A DNA stretch of 64,000 nucleotides from Solirubrobacteraceae bacterium (GCA_023230855.1 JALNWQ010000004.1:248001-312000); one strand, 5' to 3'; positions 52,977-62,031 are shown, counted from the stretch's first letter. Notes: a model not told the origin generated them from the sequence alone. Translations and numbers: made by a program.

Positions 52977-54528
52977 ACCCGCCCAGCGCCCGCTGCAGGA
53001 CGGGGCCGAAGAGCTTCTCGGCCTCGGGGGCGAACGTCAGGTGGATCGCCGACGGCTCCCGCACCCACGCGATGAGGTCGAGCGCCTGCAGCCGGGTCAG
53101 GGTCCACTGGAACGCGGTCGCCTGCGCCCCGGTGTAGCGCCGGGAGACGTCGACCGCCCAGCCGGTCGTGTGCTGCGAGCGGGCGTTCGTGGCCTGGACG
53201 TTCTCGCTGCCCAACCGGGCCTGGTACCGCTCGTCGCGCACGGTGCTCGTGACCGTCAGCCGGCCGCGACCGCGGTTGAGCTCCTTCACCGTCGCGCCGA
53301 TCGCCAGCAGCCCGCCGAGCGCGCCGGGGCGCAGCGCCCGGTACCGGCTCCTGGGTTGACCCAGGCGCGGGGCGAGCTCGCCCATCTCGTCGCTGATCGA
53401 CAGGCCGTTGCGGCGCATCGCGGCGCGCGGCAGCGCCCGGACCTCGCTGCGCTCCAGCGCCCGGCGCAGCTCGGCGGGCGTCTTGAACGCGTCGGTCTCG
53501 TCCGGCGGGTGCAGCAGGTCCTCGGCGGACGCCTTGCGCTGCTGCAGCTCGGCCTCGCGTGCCAGGCGGGTCGGGTCGCGCCGGAACTGGGCCATGATCC
53601 GCTGCGCCGCGAGCACCCGCCAGTAGTACGTCTGCGAGTCGTCCTCGAGGTCGCTCAGGATCCGGGACGCCTGCGGCGTCGTCTGCGGATCGGTGCCGAA
53701 GAAGAGCCGCACGAACGGCACGTTGCCCTTGCCGTAGGCGTTGAGGACGCGCTGCAGGTTGCCGACCCCCATGTGGTAGCTGGCGACCGCCAGGTCGCGC
53801 CGGCCGCCGAGCTCGCCACGGGCGAACTCCAGGTAGCGGATGGTCGCCTTCAGCGCCTCGGCGGGATCGAACCGGGGGTCGACCCGCCGCCGCTCCGCCT
53901 CGCGGGCGGCCTTCTTGCGCCCGCCCAGGCCGATGAGCCGCGTGAGCTGGCGCGACCGCTCCAGGTCGATCTTCATCCCCAGGAGGTTCGTCCCCGTCTC
54001 GGCGACGATCTGGGTGAACCCGGCCGCGGCGCGGACGTCGTCGGACGCCATCGCGTCGGGTCGGCCGGCGCTCTCCAGGTACACGATCGCCTCGAGCAGG
54101 TCCGGGTCCTCCTTGCCGTCGCGGGCGATCCGCTCGATGAGCGGCCGGTACGTCGCGACGCGCGCGGCGGTGAGGATCGGCCCGCCGGGCGACAGGCGGT
54201 ACAGCGGATGCGCGAACCCGCGGGTGGCGCGGGCGGTGAGCTCGTCGGCGCGCGCCTCGGGGTCGGGGCGCAGGATGTCGAGCGCCGCGGCGGTCGTCGC
54301 GTCGCCGGTGGTCGTCGCGGTCGTCGCGGTGGTGGCCGGGTCCTCGTCGTCGCCGCAGGACCGCAGCGCCAGCACCGACACGATGAGGAGCAGCAGGACC
54401 GCGGCCACCGGCAGCAGGGGCCACCCGCCCGGCCCGCCCGGCGTCGACCGTCGACGGAGCGCCCCGGCGGCACGGCCGGACGCACCGCGAAGGCGGTCGG
54501 CGGCGGGCCGTGGGGAGCGCTCGGGCAC
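52975..54528 (-). CDS. Lytic transglycosylase-like protein with a second DUF5715/M15-like domain
   Basis: A 517-residue membrane-anchored wall enzyme. One helix (about 37-56) holds it outside. The SLT-like domain (about 120-300) has the catalytic Glu152 in LLEAIVYLESAGRPDAM, then AAGFTQIVAETG and AVASYHMGVGNLQRVLNAYG. The C-terminal part (about 400-517) reads TSTVRDERYQARLG, SQHTTGWAVDVSRRY and WVREPSAIHLTFAP, the pattern of DUF5715/M15-type D-Ala-D-Ala peptidase folds. The fusion could cut both glycan and peptide bonds; the second activity is inferred. Confidence 0.87.
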   Translation of the reverse strand: MPERSPRPAADRLRGASGRAAGALRRRSTPGGPGGWPLLPVAAVLLLLIVSVLALRSCGDDEDPATTATTATTTGDATTAAALDILRPDPEARADELTARATRGFAHPLYRLSPGGPILTAARVATYRPLIERIARDGKEDPDLLEAIVYLESAGRPDAMASDDVRAAAGFTQIVAETGTNLLGMKIDLERSRQLTRLIGLGGRKKAAREAERRRVDPRFDPAEALKATIRYLEFARGELGGRRDLAVASYHMGVGNLQRVLNAYGKGNVPFVRLFFGTDPQTTPQASRILSDLEDDSQTYYWRVLAAQRIMAQFRRDPTRLAREAELQQRKASAEDLLHPPDETDAFKTPAELRRALERSEVRALPRAAMRRNGLSISDEMGELAPRLGQPRSRYRALRPGALGGLLAIGATVKELNRGRGRLTVTSTVRDERYQARLGSENVQATNARSQHTTGWAVDVSRRYTGAQATAFQWTLTRLQALDLIAWVREPSAIHLTFAPEAEKLFGPVLQRALGG

Positions 54529-54573
54529 GCCGGGATCGTCGCACGTGGCGGGGGAGCCGGGTCGTGGCGCGGG

Positions 54574-55041
54574 TCAGGATCGGCTATGGCACCACGCGGC
54601 CTCGGCGGCCCCGTCGACGATCCGCAGCAGGCGGTCGAGCTCGGCGCGGTCGTCGTCCGACAGCACGCCGACGAGGTCGTCGGCGGCCGCGGTGCGGGCG
54701 CGACGCATCGCGACGAGCCGGGCGCGGCCGGCGTCGAGGACGTGGACGCGGACCGACCGGCCGTCGTCCGGGTCGGGACGCCGCTCGACGAGGCCCGCCG
54801 CCTCGAGCGCGGCGACGGCCGACGTCGCCGATCGCGGCACGACGCGCAGCCGGTCGGCGAGCTCGCGCATCCGCAGCGGGCCGTCGGCGCGGGCGAGGAC
54901 GACGAGGGCGCGCCCGGCGGACGGCGTGATCCCCAGCGGCTCGAACGTCCCGCGCGACCGTCCGTGGATCCACCGGGCGATGCGCAGCAGCAGCTCGCCG
55001 GTCGTCGGGACGGTCGGGGCGCCGGGCGGGTGAGCGTCCAT
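54574..55041 (-). CDS. MarR-family transcriptional regulator
   Basis: A 155-residue repressor with winged-helix segment MRELADRLRVVPRSATSAVAALEAAGLVERRPDPDDGRSVRVHVLD, typical of MarR. ATG 55041 is preferred over ATG 55059, because a TACAGT box (minus strand 55053-55048) lies 6 bases before it. The gene is divergent from an ABC exporter, and two matching inverted repeats lie in the 85 bases between them, the usual set-up of a drug-responsive MarR controlling its efflux pump and itself. Confidence 0.93.
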   Translation of the reverse strand: MDAHPPGAPTVPTTGELLLRIARWIHGRSRGTFEPLGITPSAGRALVVLARADGPLRMRELADRLRVVPRSATSAVAALEAAGLVERRPDPDDGRSVRVHVLDAGRARLVAMRRARTAAADDLVGVLSDDDRAELDRLLRIVDGAAEAAWCHSRS

Positions 55042-55060
55042 GCGTCGACTGTACGACATC

Positions 55061-55104
55061 CTGAGTCAGGCTCAGCATCTGCTAGGATCCTGAGTCTCGC
55101 TCAG
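55061..55104. promoter_or_regulatory. Two MarR operators flanking the exporter -10 box
   Basis: CTGAGTCAGGCTCAG (55061-55075) and CTGAGTCTCGCTCAG (55090-55104) have identical CTGAG/CTCAG arms with 5-base spacers, each within ATC-nnn-(C/T)AT context. TAGGAT (55083-55088), a likely -10 box for the exporter, lies between them. The first site also covers the -35 side of the marR promoter. Binding would shut both genes. Confidence 0.85.
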
Positions 55105-55126
55105 TATCTCGACCCGGAGTCCGCCG

Positions 55127-56950
55127 TTGCCGCCACCGTCCCCATCCCGTCCGTCCGAGCCCGTCGACCTGCGCCGGATCGCGGGGCTCTTCGCGCCGCA
55201 CCGCGCCCGGATCGCGGTGGTGGTCGCGCTCATCGTCGTGTCGGCGATCCTCGGCCTGGCGCAGCCGCTCATCATCCGCGAGCTCGTCGACGTCGCCCTG
55301 CCGGAGCGGGACACGACGTTGTTGACGATCCTCGTCGTCGGCATGGTGGGCGCGGCGGTCCTCGCGGCGGCGATCGACGTCGGGCAGACGTGGCTGTCGC
55401 ACACCGTCGGGCAGCGGGTGATGCACGGGTTGCGCACCGCGGTGTACCGGCACCTGCAGCGGATGTCGCTGGCGTTCTTCACCCGGACCCGCAGCGGCGA
55501 GGTGCAGTCGCGGATCAGCAACGACATCGGGTCGATGCAGGGCGTGGTGACGTCGACGGTCACGAGCCTCGTGTCGGCGTTCACGACGGTCGTGGCGACG
55601 CTCACGGCGATGCTCGTCCTGGACTGGCGCCTGGCGTTGGCGACGCTCGTCGTCGTCCCGTTCTTCGTCTGGCTGGCGCGGACGGTGGGGCGGCAGCGGC
55701 GTCGGATCGTCGCCGAGCGTCAACGGCGGATGGCGGACATGTCGGCGATCGTCGAGGAGTCGTTGTCGGTCGGCGGGATCGTCCTGGCGCGGACGACGGG
55801 GCGTGGCGGGGACCTCGTCGACCGGTTCGCCGGGGCGTCGGACGAGGTGGCCGGCCTGGAGGTGCGGGCGGCGATGGCGGGCCGGTGGCGGATGGCGACG
55901 GTGCAGATCGCGTTCGCGGCGATGCCGGCGCTCGTGTTCTGGATCGCCGGGTGGACGAGCGCCCACGGTGGCGGGATCGTCACGATCGGCACGCTCGTGG
56001 CGTTCACGACGCTGCAGACGCGACTGCTCATGCCGATGGTGACGCTGCTGCGGCTCGCGGTCGAGGTGCAGACGTCGCTGGCGCTCTTCACGCGCGTGTT
56101 CGAGTACCTGGACGCCCCGGTCGACGTCGTGGAGCCGGCGAGCCCGGTCGCCGTCCCCGCGGCGCTGCGCGAGGGCGGTGCGCTCCCGGTGCGCCTGGAG
56201 GGGGTGCGGTTCGCGTACGACGCCGGGGCCGGGGACACGTTGGACGGGATCGACCTGGACGTCCCGGCGGGCGCGACGGTGGCGATCGTGGGCGCGACCG
56301 GGTCGGGCAAGACGACCCTGGGGCACCTCGTGTCGCGGTTGTACGACCCGGTCGCGGGGCGGGTGACGGTCGCGGGGATCGACGTGCGCGACATGGCGGT
56401 GGAGGACCGTGCGGCGCTCGTCGGCGTCGTCTCGCAGGACACGTACCTGCTGCACGCGTCGGTGGCCGACAACCTGCGGTTCGGTCGGCCGGACGCCACG
56501 GACGAGCAGCTCGTGGCCGCGGCGCGCGCGGCCCGGCTGCACGATCTGGTCGCGGGCCTGCCCGACGGGTACGACACGCTGGTCGGCGAGCGGGGGTATC
56601 GGTTCTCCGGCGGTGAGCAGCAGCGGTTGGCGATCGCCCGCGCGATCCTGCGCGACACCCCGGTGCTCGTCCTCGACGAGGCGACGAGCGCGCTCGACGT
56701 CGAGACCGAGCGCGAGGTGCAGCTCGCCCTCGACGAGCTGTCCCGCGGTCGCACGACGATCGCGATCGCGCACCGCCTGTCGACGGTGCGTGACGCCGAC
56801 CTGATCGTCGTCCTGGACGAGGGCCGGATCGTGGAGCGTGGCACGCACGACGAGCTCGTCGCCCAGGGTGGGCGGTACGCCGGGTACGTCGAGCGGGACC
56901 GGATCGACGCCGACGGGAGCGCGGCGGAGGCGGCGGCGACCGCGGCCTGA
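55127..56950 (+). CDS. ABC exporter with fused permease and ATPase (multidrug type)
   Basis: A 607-residue half-transporter that would dimerise to export drugs or lipids. Six helices (about 22-310) precede the nucleotide-binding domain with Walker A GATGSGKTTLGHL, Q-loop VSQDTYLLHAS, signature FSGGEQQRLAIARAIL, Walker B VLVLDEATSALD and switch His in IAIAHRLSTV. It starts at TTG 55127, 8 bases after GGAG. The paired MarR operators upstream imply induction by the exported compound. Confidence 0.95.
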   Translation: MPPPSPSRPSEPVDLRRIAGLFAPHRARIAVVVALIVVSAILGLAQPLIIRELVDVALPERDTTLLTILVVGMVGAAVLAAAIDVGQTWLSHTVGQRVMHGLRTAVYRHLQRMSLAFFTRTRSGEVQSRISNDIGSMQGVVTSTVTSLVSAFTTVVATLTAMLVLDWRLALATLVVVPFFVWLARTVGRQRRRIVAERQRRMADMSAIVEESLSVGGIVLARTTGRGGDLVDRFAGASDEVAGLEVRAAMAGRWRMATVQIAFAAMPALVFWIAGWTSAHGGGIVTIGTLVAFTTLQTRLLMPMVTLLRLAVEVQTSLALFTRVFEYLDAPVDVVEPASPVAVPAALREGGALPVRLEGVRFAYDAGAGDTLDGIDLDVPAGATVAIVGATGSGKTTLGHLVSRLYDPVAGRVTVAGIDVRDMAVEDRAALVGVVSQDTYLLHASVADNLRFGRPDATDEQLVAAARAARLHDLVAGLPDGYDTLVGERGYRFSGGEQQRLAIARAILRDTPVLVLDEATSALDVETEREVQLALDELSRGRTTIAIAHRLSTVRDADLIVVLDEGRIVERGTHDELVAQGGRYAGYVERDRIDADGSAAEAAATAA

Positions 56951-57360
56951 CCGCGAGGCCGTCGGACGGTCACCGTCGCGCAACACCGCTCGCGCTCCGG
57001 CGCGCGACGATCGACCCATGTTCCTCGTGGAGCGCCCCCCGGCCCGGCCGCGCCGTCGGCTGCCCGGCGTGATCGAGCTCTTCCTCGCGCCGCTCGTCGT
57101 CCCCGCCGTCGGCGTCACCGACGACGCCCGCACCCGGGATGCCTGCGACGACCCGGTGCGCCCCGCGGGGCGCACCGGGGGTGCTGCGGGCCTGCGCGCC
57201 CGCCACCTGGACGACTGACGCCACCGGGGCGCCGGCCCGCCACCTGCCGCCGTCCACCTCCCGCCGTCGCCCGCCGCGGCAGCCCGTCCCCCGCCGTCCG
57301 CCACCTGGGCGGCTCGTCGTGGCGACGTCGCGGCGGCGACCGACACCTCGCTCCCGGCGA
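56951..57360. other. Gene-free gap, left part
   Basis: A 613-base gap separates the exporter from the thiolase gene; this is its left 410 bases. A 66-codon frame from ATG 57018 (MFLVERPPARPRRRLPG) has no ribosome site or recognisable domain, and I do not call it. The sequence CCACCTGGGCGGCTC and similar short GC repeats occur near 57300. The right part holds the palindrome pair at 57361 and the operator at 57511. Confidence 0.55.
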
Positions 57361-57399
57361 TATGTCGACGAAGGCATGGCTTATGACGTCGAGCGCATA
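57361..57399 (-). promoter_or_regulatory. Tandem pair of 18-bp palindromes, copy B (minus strand)
   Basis: Plus-strand sites TATGTCGACGAAGGCATG (57361-57378) and TATGACGTCGAGCGCATA (57382-57399) are separated by 3 bases, the same 21-bp spacing as at 44136. Read on the minus strand, 50 bases align without gaps to the other copy at about 35 positions, including a shared CATATCGCCGG after the second site. No minus-strand gene is evident just beyond it. The thiolase start is 165 bases away on the plus strand. Confidence 0.65.
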
Positions 57400-57510
57400 T
57401 CGGCCGCGAGAGCCCACCGTTCGGCGGGGCCCACGGCGGCCCCCGCTCCCCCACGCCACCCCCCGACCGGAGGGTTCGCGCGACGTGCGCTACGCTTCCG
57501 GGACGCAGTT

Positions 57511-57525
57511 CCTACCGCCGGTAGT
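57511..57525. promoter_or_regulatory. CCTACCG-C-CGGTAGT operator ahead of the thiolase operon
   Basis: A palindrome with 6 perfect arm bases either side of a C, matching the element at 42236-42250 in all but the centre and last base. It begins 14 bases after a TACGCT -10-like box (57491-57496), so it sits at the transcription start. This is a natural repressor site for the three-gene operon. Confidence 0.72.
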
Positions 57526-57563
57526 TCTCGGCGGTCCGTCGTCGTCAGCCCGGGAGTCCCCGC

Positions 57564-58841
57564 ATGCCCGCCACCGTTCGTCGCGTCGCCATCGTCGGCG
57601 GCAATCGCATCCCGTTCGCGCGGTCCAACGGCGCGTACGCCACCGCGTCCAACAGCGACATGCTCGCCGCCGCGCTCGACGGCCTCATCGACCGGTTCGG
57701 CCTGGAGGGCAAGGTCATCGGCGAGGTCGCCGCCGGCGCCGTGCTCAAGCACAGCCGCGACTTCAACATGACCCGCGAGGTCGTCCTCGGCAGCAGGCTC
57801 GACAACGCCAGCGCCGCGGTCGACCTGCAGCAGGCGTGCGGCACCGGCCTGCAGGCGATCAACTACGTCGCCAACAAGATCGCGCTGGGCCAGATCGACT
57901 CCGGCATCGGCGGCGGCGTCGACACGACGTCCGACGCGCCGCTCGCCATCGGCGACAAGCTCCGCAAGAAGCTCGTCGCCGTCAACGCGCAGCGCACCAC
58001 CGCCGACAAGGTCAAGGCCCTCGCGAAGATCCGGCCCGGCGACATCCGGCTGGACATCCCCGCCAACCGCGAGCCGCGCACCGGCCTGTCGATGGGCGAC
58101 CACCAGGCGATCACCGCCAAGGAGTGGGGGATCACCCGCGAGGCGCAGGACGAGCTGACCGCCGCGTCGCACCGCAACCTCGCCGCCGCCTACGACCGCG
58201 GGTTCTTCGACGACCTCATCACCCCGTTCCGCGGCCTGGAGCGCGACGGCAACCTGCGGCCCGACTCCACCGTCGAGAAGCTCGCCAAGCTCAAGCCCGT
58301 CTTCGGCGGCCCCGACGGCACGATGACCGCCGGCAACTCCACCCCGCTGTCGGACGGCGCGTCCGTCGTCCTGCTCGCCAGCGAGGAGTGGGCCGAGGCC
58401 AACGACCTGCCGGTCCTCGCCTACCTCACCGACGTGCAGACCGCGGCCGTCGGGTACGTCGACGGCGAGGAGGGCCTGCTCATGGCCCCCGCCTACGCCG
58501 TCCCCCGCCTGCTCGACCGCCACGGCCTGACCCTCCAGGACTTCGACTACTACGAGATCCACGAGGCGTTCGCCGCCCAGGTCCTGTCGACGCTCAAGGC
58601 GTGGGAGGACCCGACCTTCTGCAAGGTCAAGCTCGGTCGGGACGCCCCGCTCGGATCGATCGACCGCGACAAGCTCAACGTCAACGGCAGCTCGCTCGCC
58701 GCGGCCCACCCGTTCGCCGCCACCGGCGGTCGGATCATCGCCACCCTCGCCAAGCTCCTCGACGAGCGCGGCGGCGGCCGCGGCCTCGTCTCCATCTGCG
58801 CCGCCGGGGGGCAGGGCGTCACGGCGATCGTGGAGCGGTGA
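57564..58841 (+). CDS. Acetyl-CoA acyltransferase (thiolase), FadA2/FadI-like
   Basis: Cleaves or forms 3-ketoacyl-CoA in fatty-acid turnover. The 425 residues carry the acyl-enzyme Cys92 (QQACGTGLQAIN), His382 in AAAHPFAATGG and the base Cys412 in ICAAGGQGVTA, so the triad is whole. A GGGAG ribosome site precedes ATG 57564. With the next two genes it matches the set fadA2/fabG4/htdX of mycobacteria. A palindromic operator lies at its promoter. Its 3' end is part of a 42-bp direct duplication. Confidence 0.96.
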   Translation: MPATVRRVAIVGGNRIPFARSNGAYATASNSDMLAAALDGLIDRFGLEGKVIGEVAAGAVLKHSRDFNMTREVVLGSRLDNASAAVDLQQACGTGLQAINYVANKIALGQIDSGIGGGVDTTSDAPLAIGDKLRKKLVAVNAQRTTADKVKALAKIRPGDIRLDIPANREPRTGLSMGDHQAITAKEWGITREAQDELTAASHRNLAAAYDRGFFDDLITPFRGLERDGNLRPDSTVEKLAKLKPVFGGPDGTMTAGNSTPLSDGASVVLLASEEWAEANDLPVLAYLTDVQTAAVGYVDGEEGLLMAPAYAVPRLLDRHGLTLQDFDYYEIHEAFAAQVLSTLKAWEDPTFCKVKLGRDAPLGSIDRDKLNVNGSSLAAAHPFAATGGRIIATLAKLLDERGGGRGLVSICAAGGQGVTAIVER

Positions 58842-58932
58842 TGAGCGCCTACCGCGTGACGCCCTGCCCCGACCCCGTGTCCCGCCCGCCCGTCACGGCG
58901 ATCGTGGAGCGGTGATGAGCGCCTACCGCGTG
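58817..58932. repeat. 42-bp direct repeat of the thiolase 3' end
   Basis: The bases at 58817-58858 are repeated without change at 58891-58932, 74 bases apart start to start. Each copy encodes VTAIVER and a TGA stop in the thiolase frame or its equivalent, followed by the same ATGAGCGCCTACCGCGTG. The second copy lies just ahead of the FabG4 gene. Confidence 0.9.
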
Positions 58933-58951
58933 GATCGCTGAGGAGAACCGT

Positions 58952-60352
58952 ATGACCGACCGTTACCGCAGCTTCGTCAACAGCGCCATCGGGCGGCAGA
59001 TCGCCCCGCGCCTGGGCCTGCCCCAGCCGCCCGTCCTGCAGCGGCACCGGGTGGGGGACCCCGTCGTCGACGGGCCCGTGCTCGTCGGCGCCGCGCCGGG
59101 TGGTCGGCTCGCGGGGGCGATCGCGCGAACGCTCGCCGCCGTCGGCGCCGAGACCTGGACCACCGAGGCCGGCGACCTGCGCCAGACCGCCGCCGACGCC
59201 GGGCTGGCCCCCAAGATCTACGCGGACGGGGCCGCCGGCGACCAGCGGTTCAAGGCGCTCGTCCTCGACGCCACGGGCATCGCCGACGTCGACGCGCTCG
59301 GCGAGCTCCACGCGTTCTTCCACCCCGTCGCACGGCGGCTGCAGGGCTGCGGCCGGATCATCGTCCTCGGCACCACCCCCGAGCTGCTCGACGGATCCGC
59401 CCGGATCGCCCAGCGCGCGCTGGAGGGGTTCACCCGCTCCACCGGCAAGGAGATCAAGCGCGGCGTCACGTCGCAGCTCGTCTACGTCGCGCCCGACGCC
59501 GAGGACCGGATCGCGTCGACGCTGCGGTTCCTCCTGTCGCCCCGGTCGGCGTTCGTGTCCGGTCAGGTCGTGCGGATCATGCCGAGCGACCGGGACCCCG
59601 AGCTCAACTGGTCGGAGCCGCTCAAGGGCAAGGTCGCCCTCGTCACCGGCGCGTCGCGCGGCATCGGCGAGGCGATCGCGCAGACGCTCGCCCGCGACGG
59701 CGCGCACGTCGTCGGCCTCGACATCGCGCCGCTCGCCGACGAGCTCGCCGCGGTGACCGGACGGATCGGCGGCAGCGCGATCACCCTCGACGTCACCGAC
59801 GACGACGCCGGCGCCGTGCTCGCGGAGCGCCTGAAGGCCGACCACGGCGGGGTCGACGTCGTCGTCCACAACGCCGGGATCACCCGCGACAAGACCCTCG
59901 GCAACATGAAGCGCGAGGTCTGGGACCAGGTCCTCGCCGTCAACCTGCGGGCGCCCGAGGCGATCACCCGGGCGCTGCTCGACGCCGGCACGATCAACCG
60001 GGACGGTCGCATCGTCGGGGTCGCGTCGATCGCCGGGATCGCCGGCAACTTCGGCCAGACGAACTACGCCACGTCGAAGGCCGGGGTCATCGGCCTCGTC
60101 GACGCACTCGCCGCCGACGTCGCCGCGCGAGACATCACGATCAACGCGGTCGCCCCCGGGTTCATCGAGACCCAGATGACCGCGAAGGTCCCCCTCGGCA
60201 TCCGCGAGGCCGGCCGTCGACTGTCGAGCCTCGGTCAGGGCGGCCTGCCGGTCGACGTCGCCGAGACGATCGCCTGGTACGCGTCGCCGGCGTCCGCCGG
60301 GGTCAACGGGAACGTCGTCCGTGTCTGCGGTCAGAGCCTCCTCGGCGCGTAG
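58952..60352 (+). CDS. High-molecular-weight 3-oxoacyl-ACP/CoA reductase, FabG4-like
   Basis: Reduces 3-ketoacyl thioesters with NAD(P)H. At 466 residues it has the extra N-terminal flavodoxin-like domain (about 1-215) seen in mycobacterial FabG4, followed by a full SDR domain. VALVTGASRGIGEAIAQTL binds the cofactor, and the catalytic set is Ser359, Tyr372 and Lys376 (NYATSKAG). The N-terminal domain has lost the SDR active site, as in the family. ATG 58952 follows GAGGAGAA. It is the second gene of the thiolase operon. Confidence 0.95.
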   Translation: MTDRYRSFVNSAIGRQIAPRLGLPQPPVLQRHRVGDPVVDGPVLVGAAPGGRLAGAIARTLAAVGAETWTTEAGDLRQTAADAGLAPKIYADGAAGDQRFKALVLDATGIADVDALGELHAFFHPVARRLQGCGRIIVLGTTPELLDGSARIAQRALEGFTRSTGKEIKRGVTSQLVYVAPDAEDRIASTLRFLLSPRSAFVSGQVVRIMPSDRDPELNWSEPLKGKVALVTGASRGIGEAIAQTLARDGAHVVGLDIAPLADELAAVTGRIGGSAITLDVTDDDAGAVLAERLKADHGGVDVVVHNAGITRDKTLGNMKREVWDQVLAVNLRAPEAITRALLDAGTINRDGRIVGVASIAGIAGNFGQTNYATSKAGVIGLVDALAADVAARDITINAVAPGFIETQMTAKVPLGIREAGRRLSSLGQGGLPVDVAETIAWYASPASAGVNGNVVRVCGQSLLGA

Positions 60353-60493
60353 CGTCCCCCCGGCCCGCAGGGTCGCGGATCGCCGCGAGGTCGCCCCGGC
60401 GTGCCGTCACGTCGGGGACCGGCGTACCTTTCGGGGTCCGCGCGGCCCCCGGACGGAGTCCCGCACGGCCCGCCGTCGATCCTGGAGATGCCC

Positions 60494-61408
60494 GTGAGCA
60501 ACCGTGAGCTGAAGTCGTCCCCGAACACGCTCGCGCTGTACGGTCGCGCCGCGCTGCCGCTCGTCCCGGGCGCGTCGCGGCTGCCGTTCGTCGCCGGTGG
60601 GAGCGGGACGCCGCGGCTGCCGGACCTCACGCTCAACCTGCGCGGGGTGACGGTCGAGCGGGACCGGCTCGACCGGTACGCCGAGCTCACGGGATTCCGC
60701 CCCGGCGACGCGCTGCCCGTCACCTACCCGTTCCTCATCGGGTTCCCGCTCCACATGGCGCTCATGACCGACCGGCGGTTCCCGTTCGCCGCGGTCGGGC
60801 TCGTCCACCTGCACAACCGGATCGTGCAGACCCGTCCGATCGGCGTCGACGAGCCGCTCGACGTGCGGGTGCGCGCCGAGGCGCTCGAGCCACACCCCAA
60901 GGGCCACGTCTTCGACCTCGTCACCGAGGTCCGCGTCGGCAGCGAGCTCGTGTGGACCGACATCGCCACGATCTTCCGGCGCGGCAAGGGCGACGCCGCC
61001 GCCACCGCCGCCACCGACCCCACCCGGGTCGTCGGTCGCGACCTGCCCGTCACCGTCGGTGCGCGGTGGGAGCTCGAGGGCGACCTGGGTCGCCGCTACG
61101 CCGCGGTGTCCGGCGACGTCAACCCGATCCACCTGCATCCGCTGACCGCCAAGGCGCTCGGGTTCCCGCGGGCGATCGCCCACGGCATGTGGACGAAGGC
61201 CCGCGCGATCGCGGCGCTCCCGGTCGAGCTGCCCGACGCGGTCACCGTCGACGTCCGGTTCCAGCGCCCGGTGCTGCTGCCGACGACGGTGCGGTTCGGC
61301 AGCACGCTCGCCGACGACGACCGGATCGCGTTCCTCCTGCAGGGCGACGACGACGGCCCGAAGGGCCCCACCCCGCACCTGCGCGGGCTCATCGTCCCGC
61401 GCGCCTGA
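60494..61408 (+). CDS. MaoC-like (R)-specific enoyl hydratase/dehydratase, HtdX-like
   Basis: Hydrates enoyl thioesters or dehydrates 3-hydroxyacyl ones. The 304 residues form a double hotdog. The second half holds the hydratase motif with Asp208 and His213 in AAVSGDVNPIHLHPLTAKALGFPRAIAHG. GTG 60494 is chosen, as GGAG ends 6 bases before it; ATG 60488 would leave no spacing. A TACCTT box at 60425 may give it its own promoter besides read-through. With the thiolase and FabG4 it makes three steps of acyl elongation or breakdown. Confidence 0.92.
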   Translation: MSNRELKSSPNTLALYGRAALPLVPGASRLPFVAGGSGTPRLPDLTLNLRGVTVERDRLDRYAELTGFRPGDALPVTYPFLIGFPLHMALMTDRRFPFAAVGLVHLHNRIVQTRPIGVDEPLDVRVRAEALEPHPKGHVFDLVTEVRVGSELVWTDIATIFRRGKGDAAATAATDPTRVVGRDLPVTVGARWELEGDLGRRYAAVSGDVNPIHLHPLTAKALGFPRAIAHGMWTKARAIAALPVELPDAVTVDVRFQRPVLLPTTVRFGSTLADDDRIAFLLQGDDDGPKGPTPHLRGLIVPRA

Positions 61409-61473
61409 GCGGGAGGGCGGGGCTGGCCAGCGGGAGCGCTCAGGCGCGCCTGTGGGGGGCGTCGTCGGCCCGA

Positions 61474-62031
61474 TCAGGCCCCGTCGAACAGCTCATCGAC
61501 CGGCAGCCCGAACCCGGGCAGCCGGGGCGAGCCCAGCACGTCGCCGGCGGTCAGCTCCAGCTCGACGTCGAACGTGGCCGACCGGGGGGAGGAGCGGCGG
61601 TAGACGAGCACCGTGCGGGCCTGCGTGTCGACGAGCCACAGCTCCGCGGCGCCGCGCTCCTCGTACGTCCGCTTCTTGTGGCCCAGATCGCGGCGCCACG
61701 TGCCCGGCGAGCGGATCTCGACGCACAGGTCCGGGATGCCCGGGAACAGCGCGGTCAGGTCGTCGGGGCGCTGCTCCTCCGCGATCCAGCAGAGATCCGG
61801 GGCGAAGACGTCGTAGTCGCCCATCCGCACGTCGATCGGCGGCAGGACCAGGCCCCGACCCGGGGCGGCGGTGCACCACACGTGTAGCGCCGTCGAGATC
61901 CGGACCGACAGCAGACCGTGGATCGGGCGCGGCTCGTTCACGACGACCTGTCCGTCGAGCAGCTCGAGCCACTGCTCGGTCTCCTCGCCGGCGAGGTACT
62001 CGTTCGCGGTCGTCCGGGTCCTCGTCGCCAT
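61474..62031 (-). CDS. Uma2-family (DUF820) PD-(D/E)xK nuclease-like protein
   Basis: A 185-residue protein with the restriction-endonuclease-like fold. GDYDVFAPDLCWI supplies the first Asp, and DLCVEIRSPGTWRRDLGHKKRTYEERGAAELWLVD has the E-x-x-x-P and two Lys of the Uma2 core. ATG 62031 is favoured over GTG 62037, because TACCCT stands 11 bases before it on this strand. Members of the family are abundant in cyanobacteria and actinobacteria; their biological role is not settled. No toxin or transposase gene adjoins. Confidence 0.9.
   Translation of the reverse strand: MATRTRTTANEYLAGEETEQWLELLDGQVVVNEPRPIHGLLSVRISTALHVWCTAAPGRGLVLPPIDVRMGDYDVFAPDLCWIAEEQRPDDLTALFPGIPDLCVEIRSPGTWRRDLGHKKRTYEERGAAELWLVDTQARTVLVYRRSSPRSATFDVELELTAGDVLGSPRLPGFGLPVDELFDGA

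Noticed and set aside
57018..57218. Possible 66-residue protein in the gap after the ABC exporter
   Set aside because: There is no ribosome site or TANNNT box at a fitting distance, and the Arg/Pro-rich translation shows no domain or membrane segment pattern I trust.
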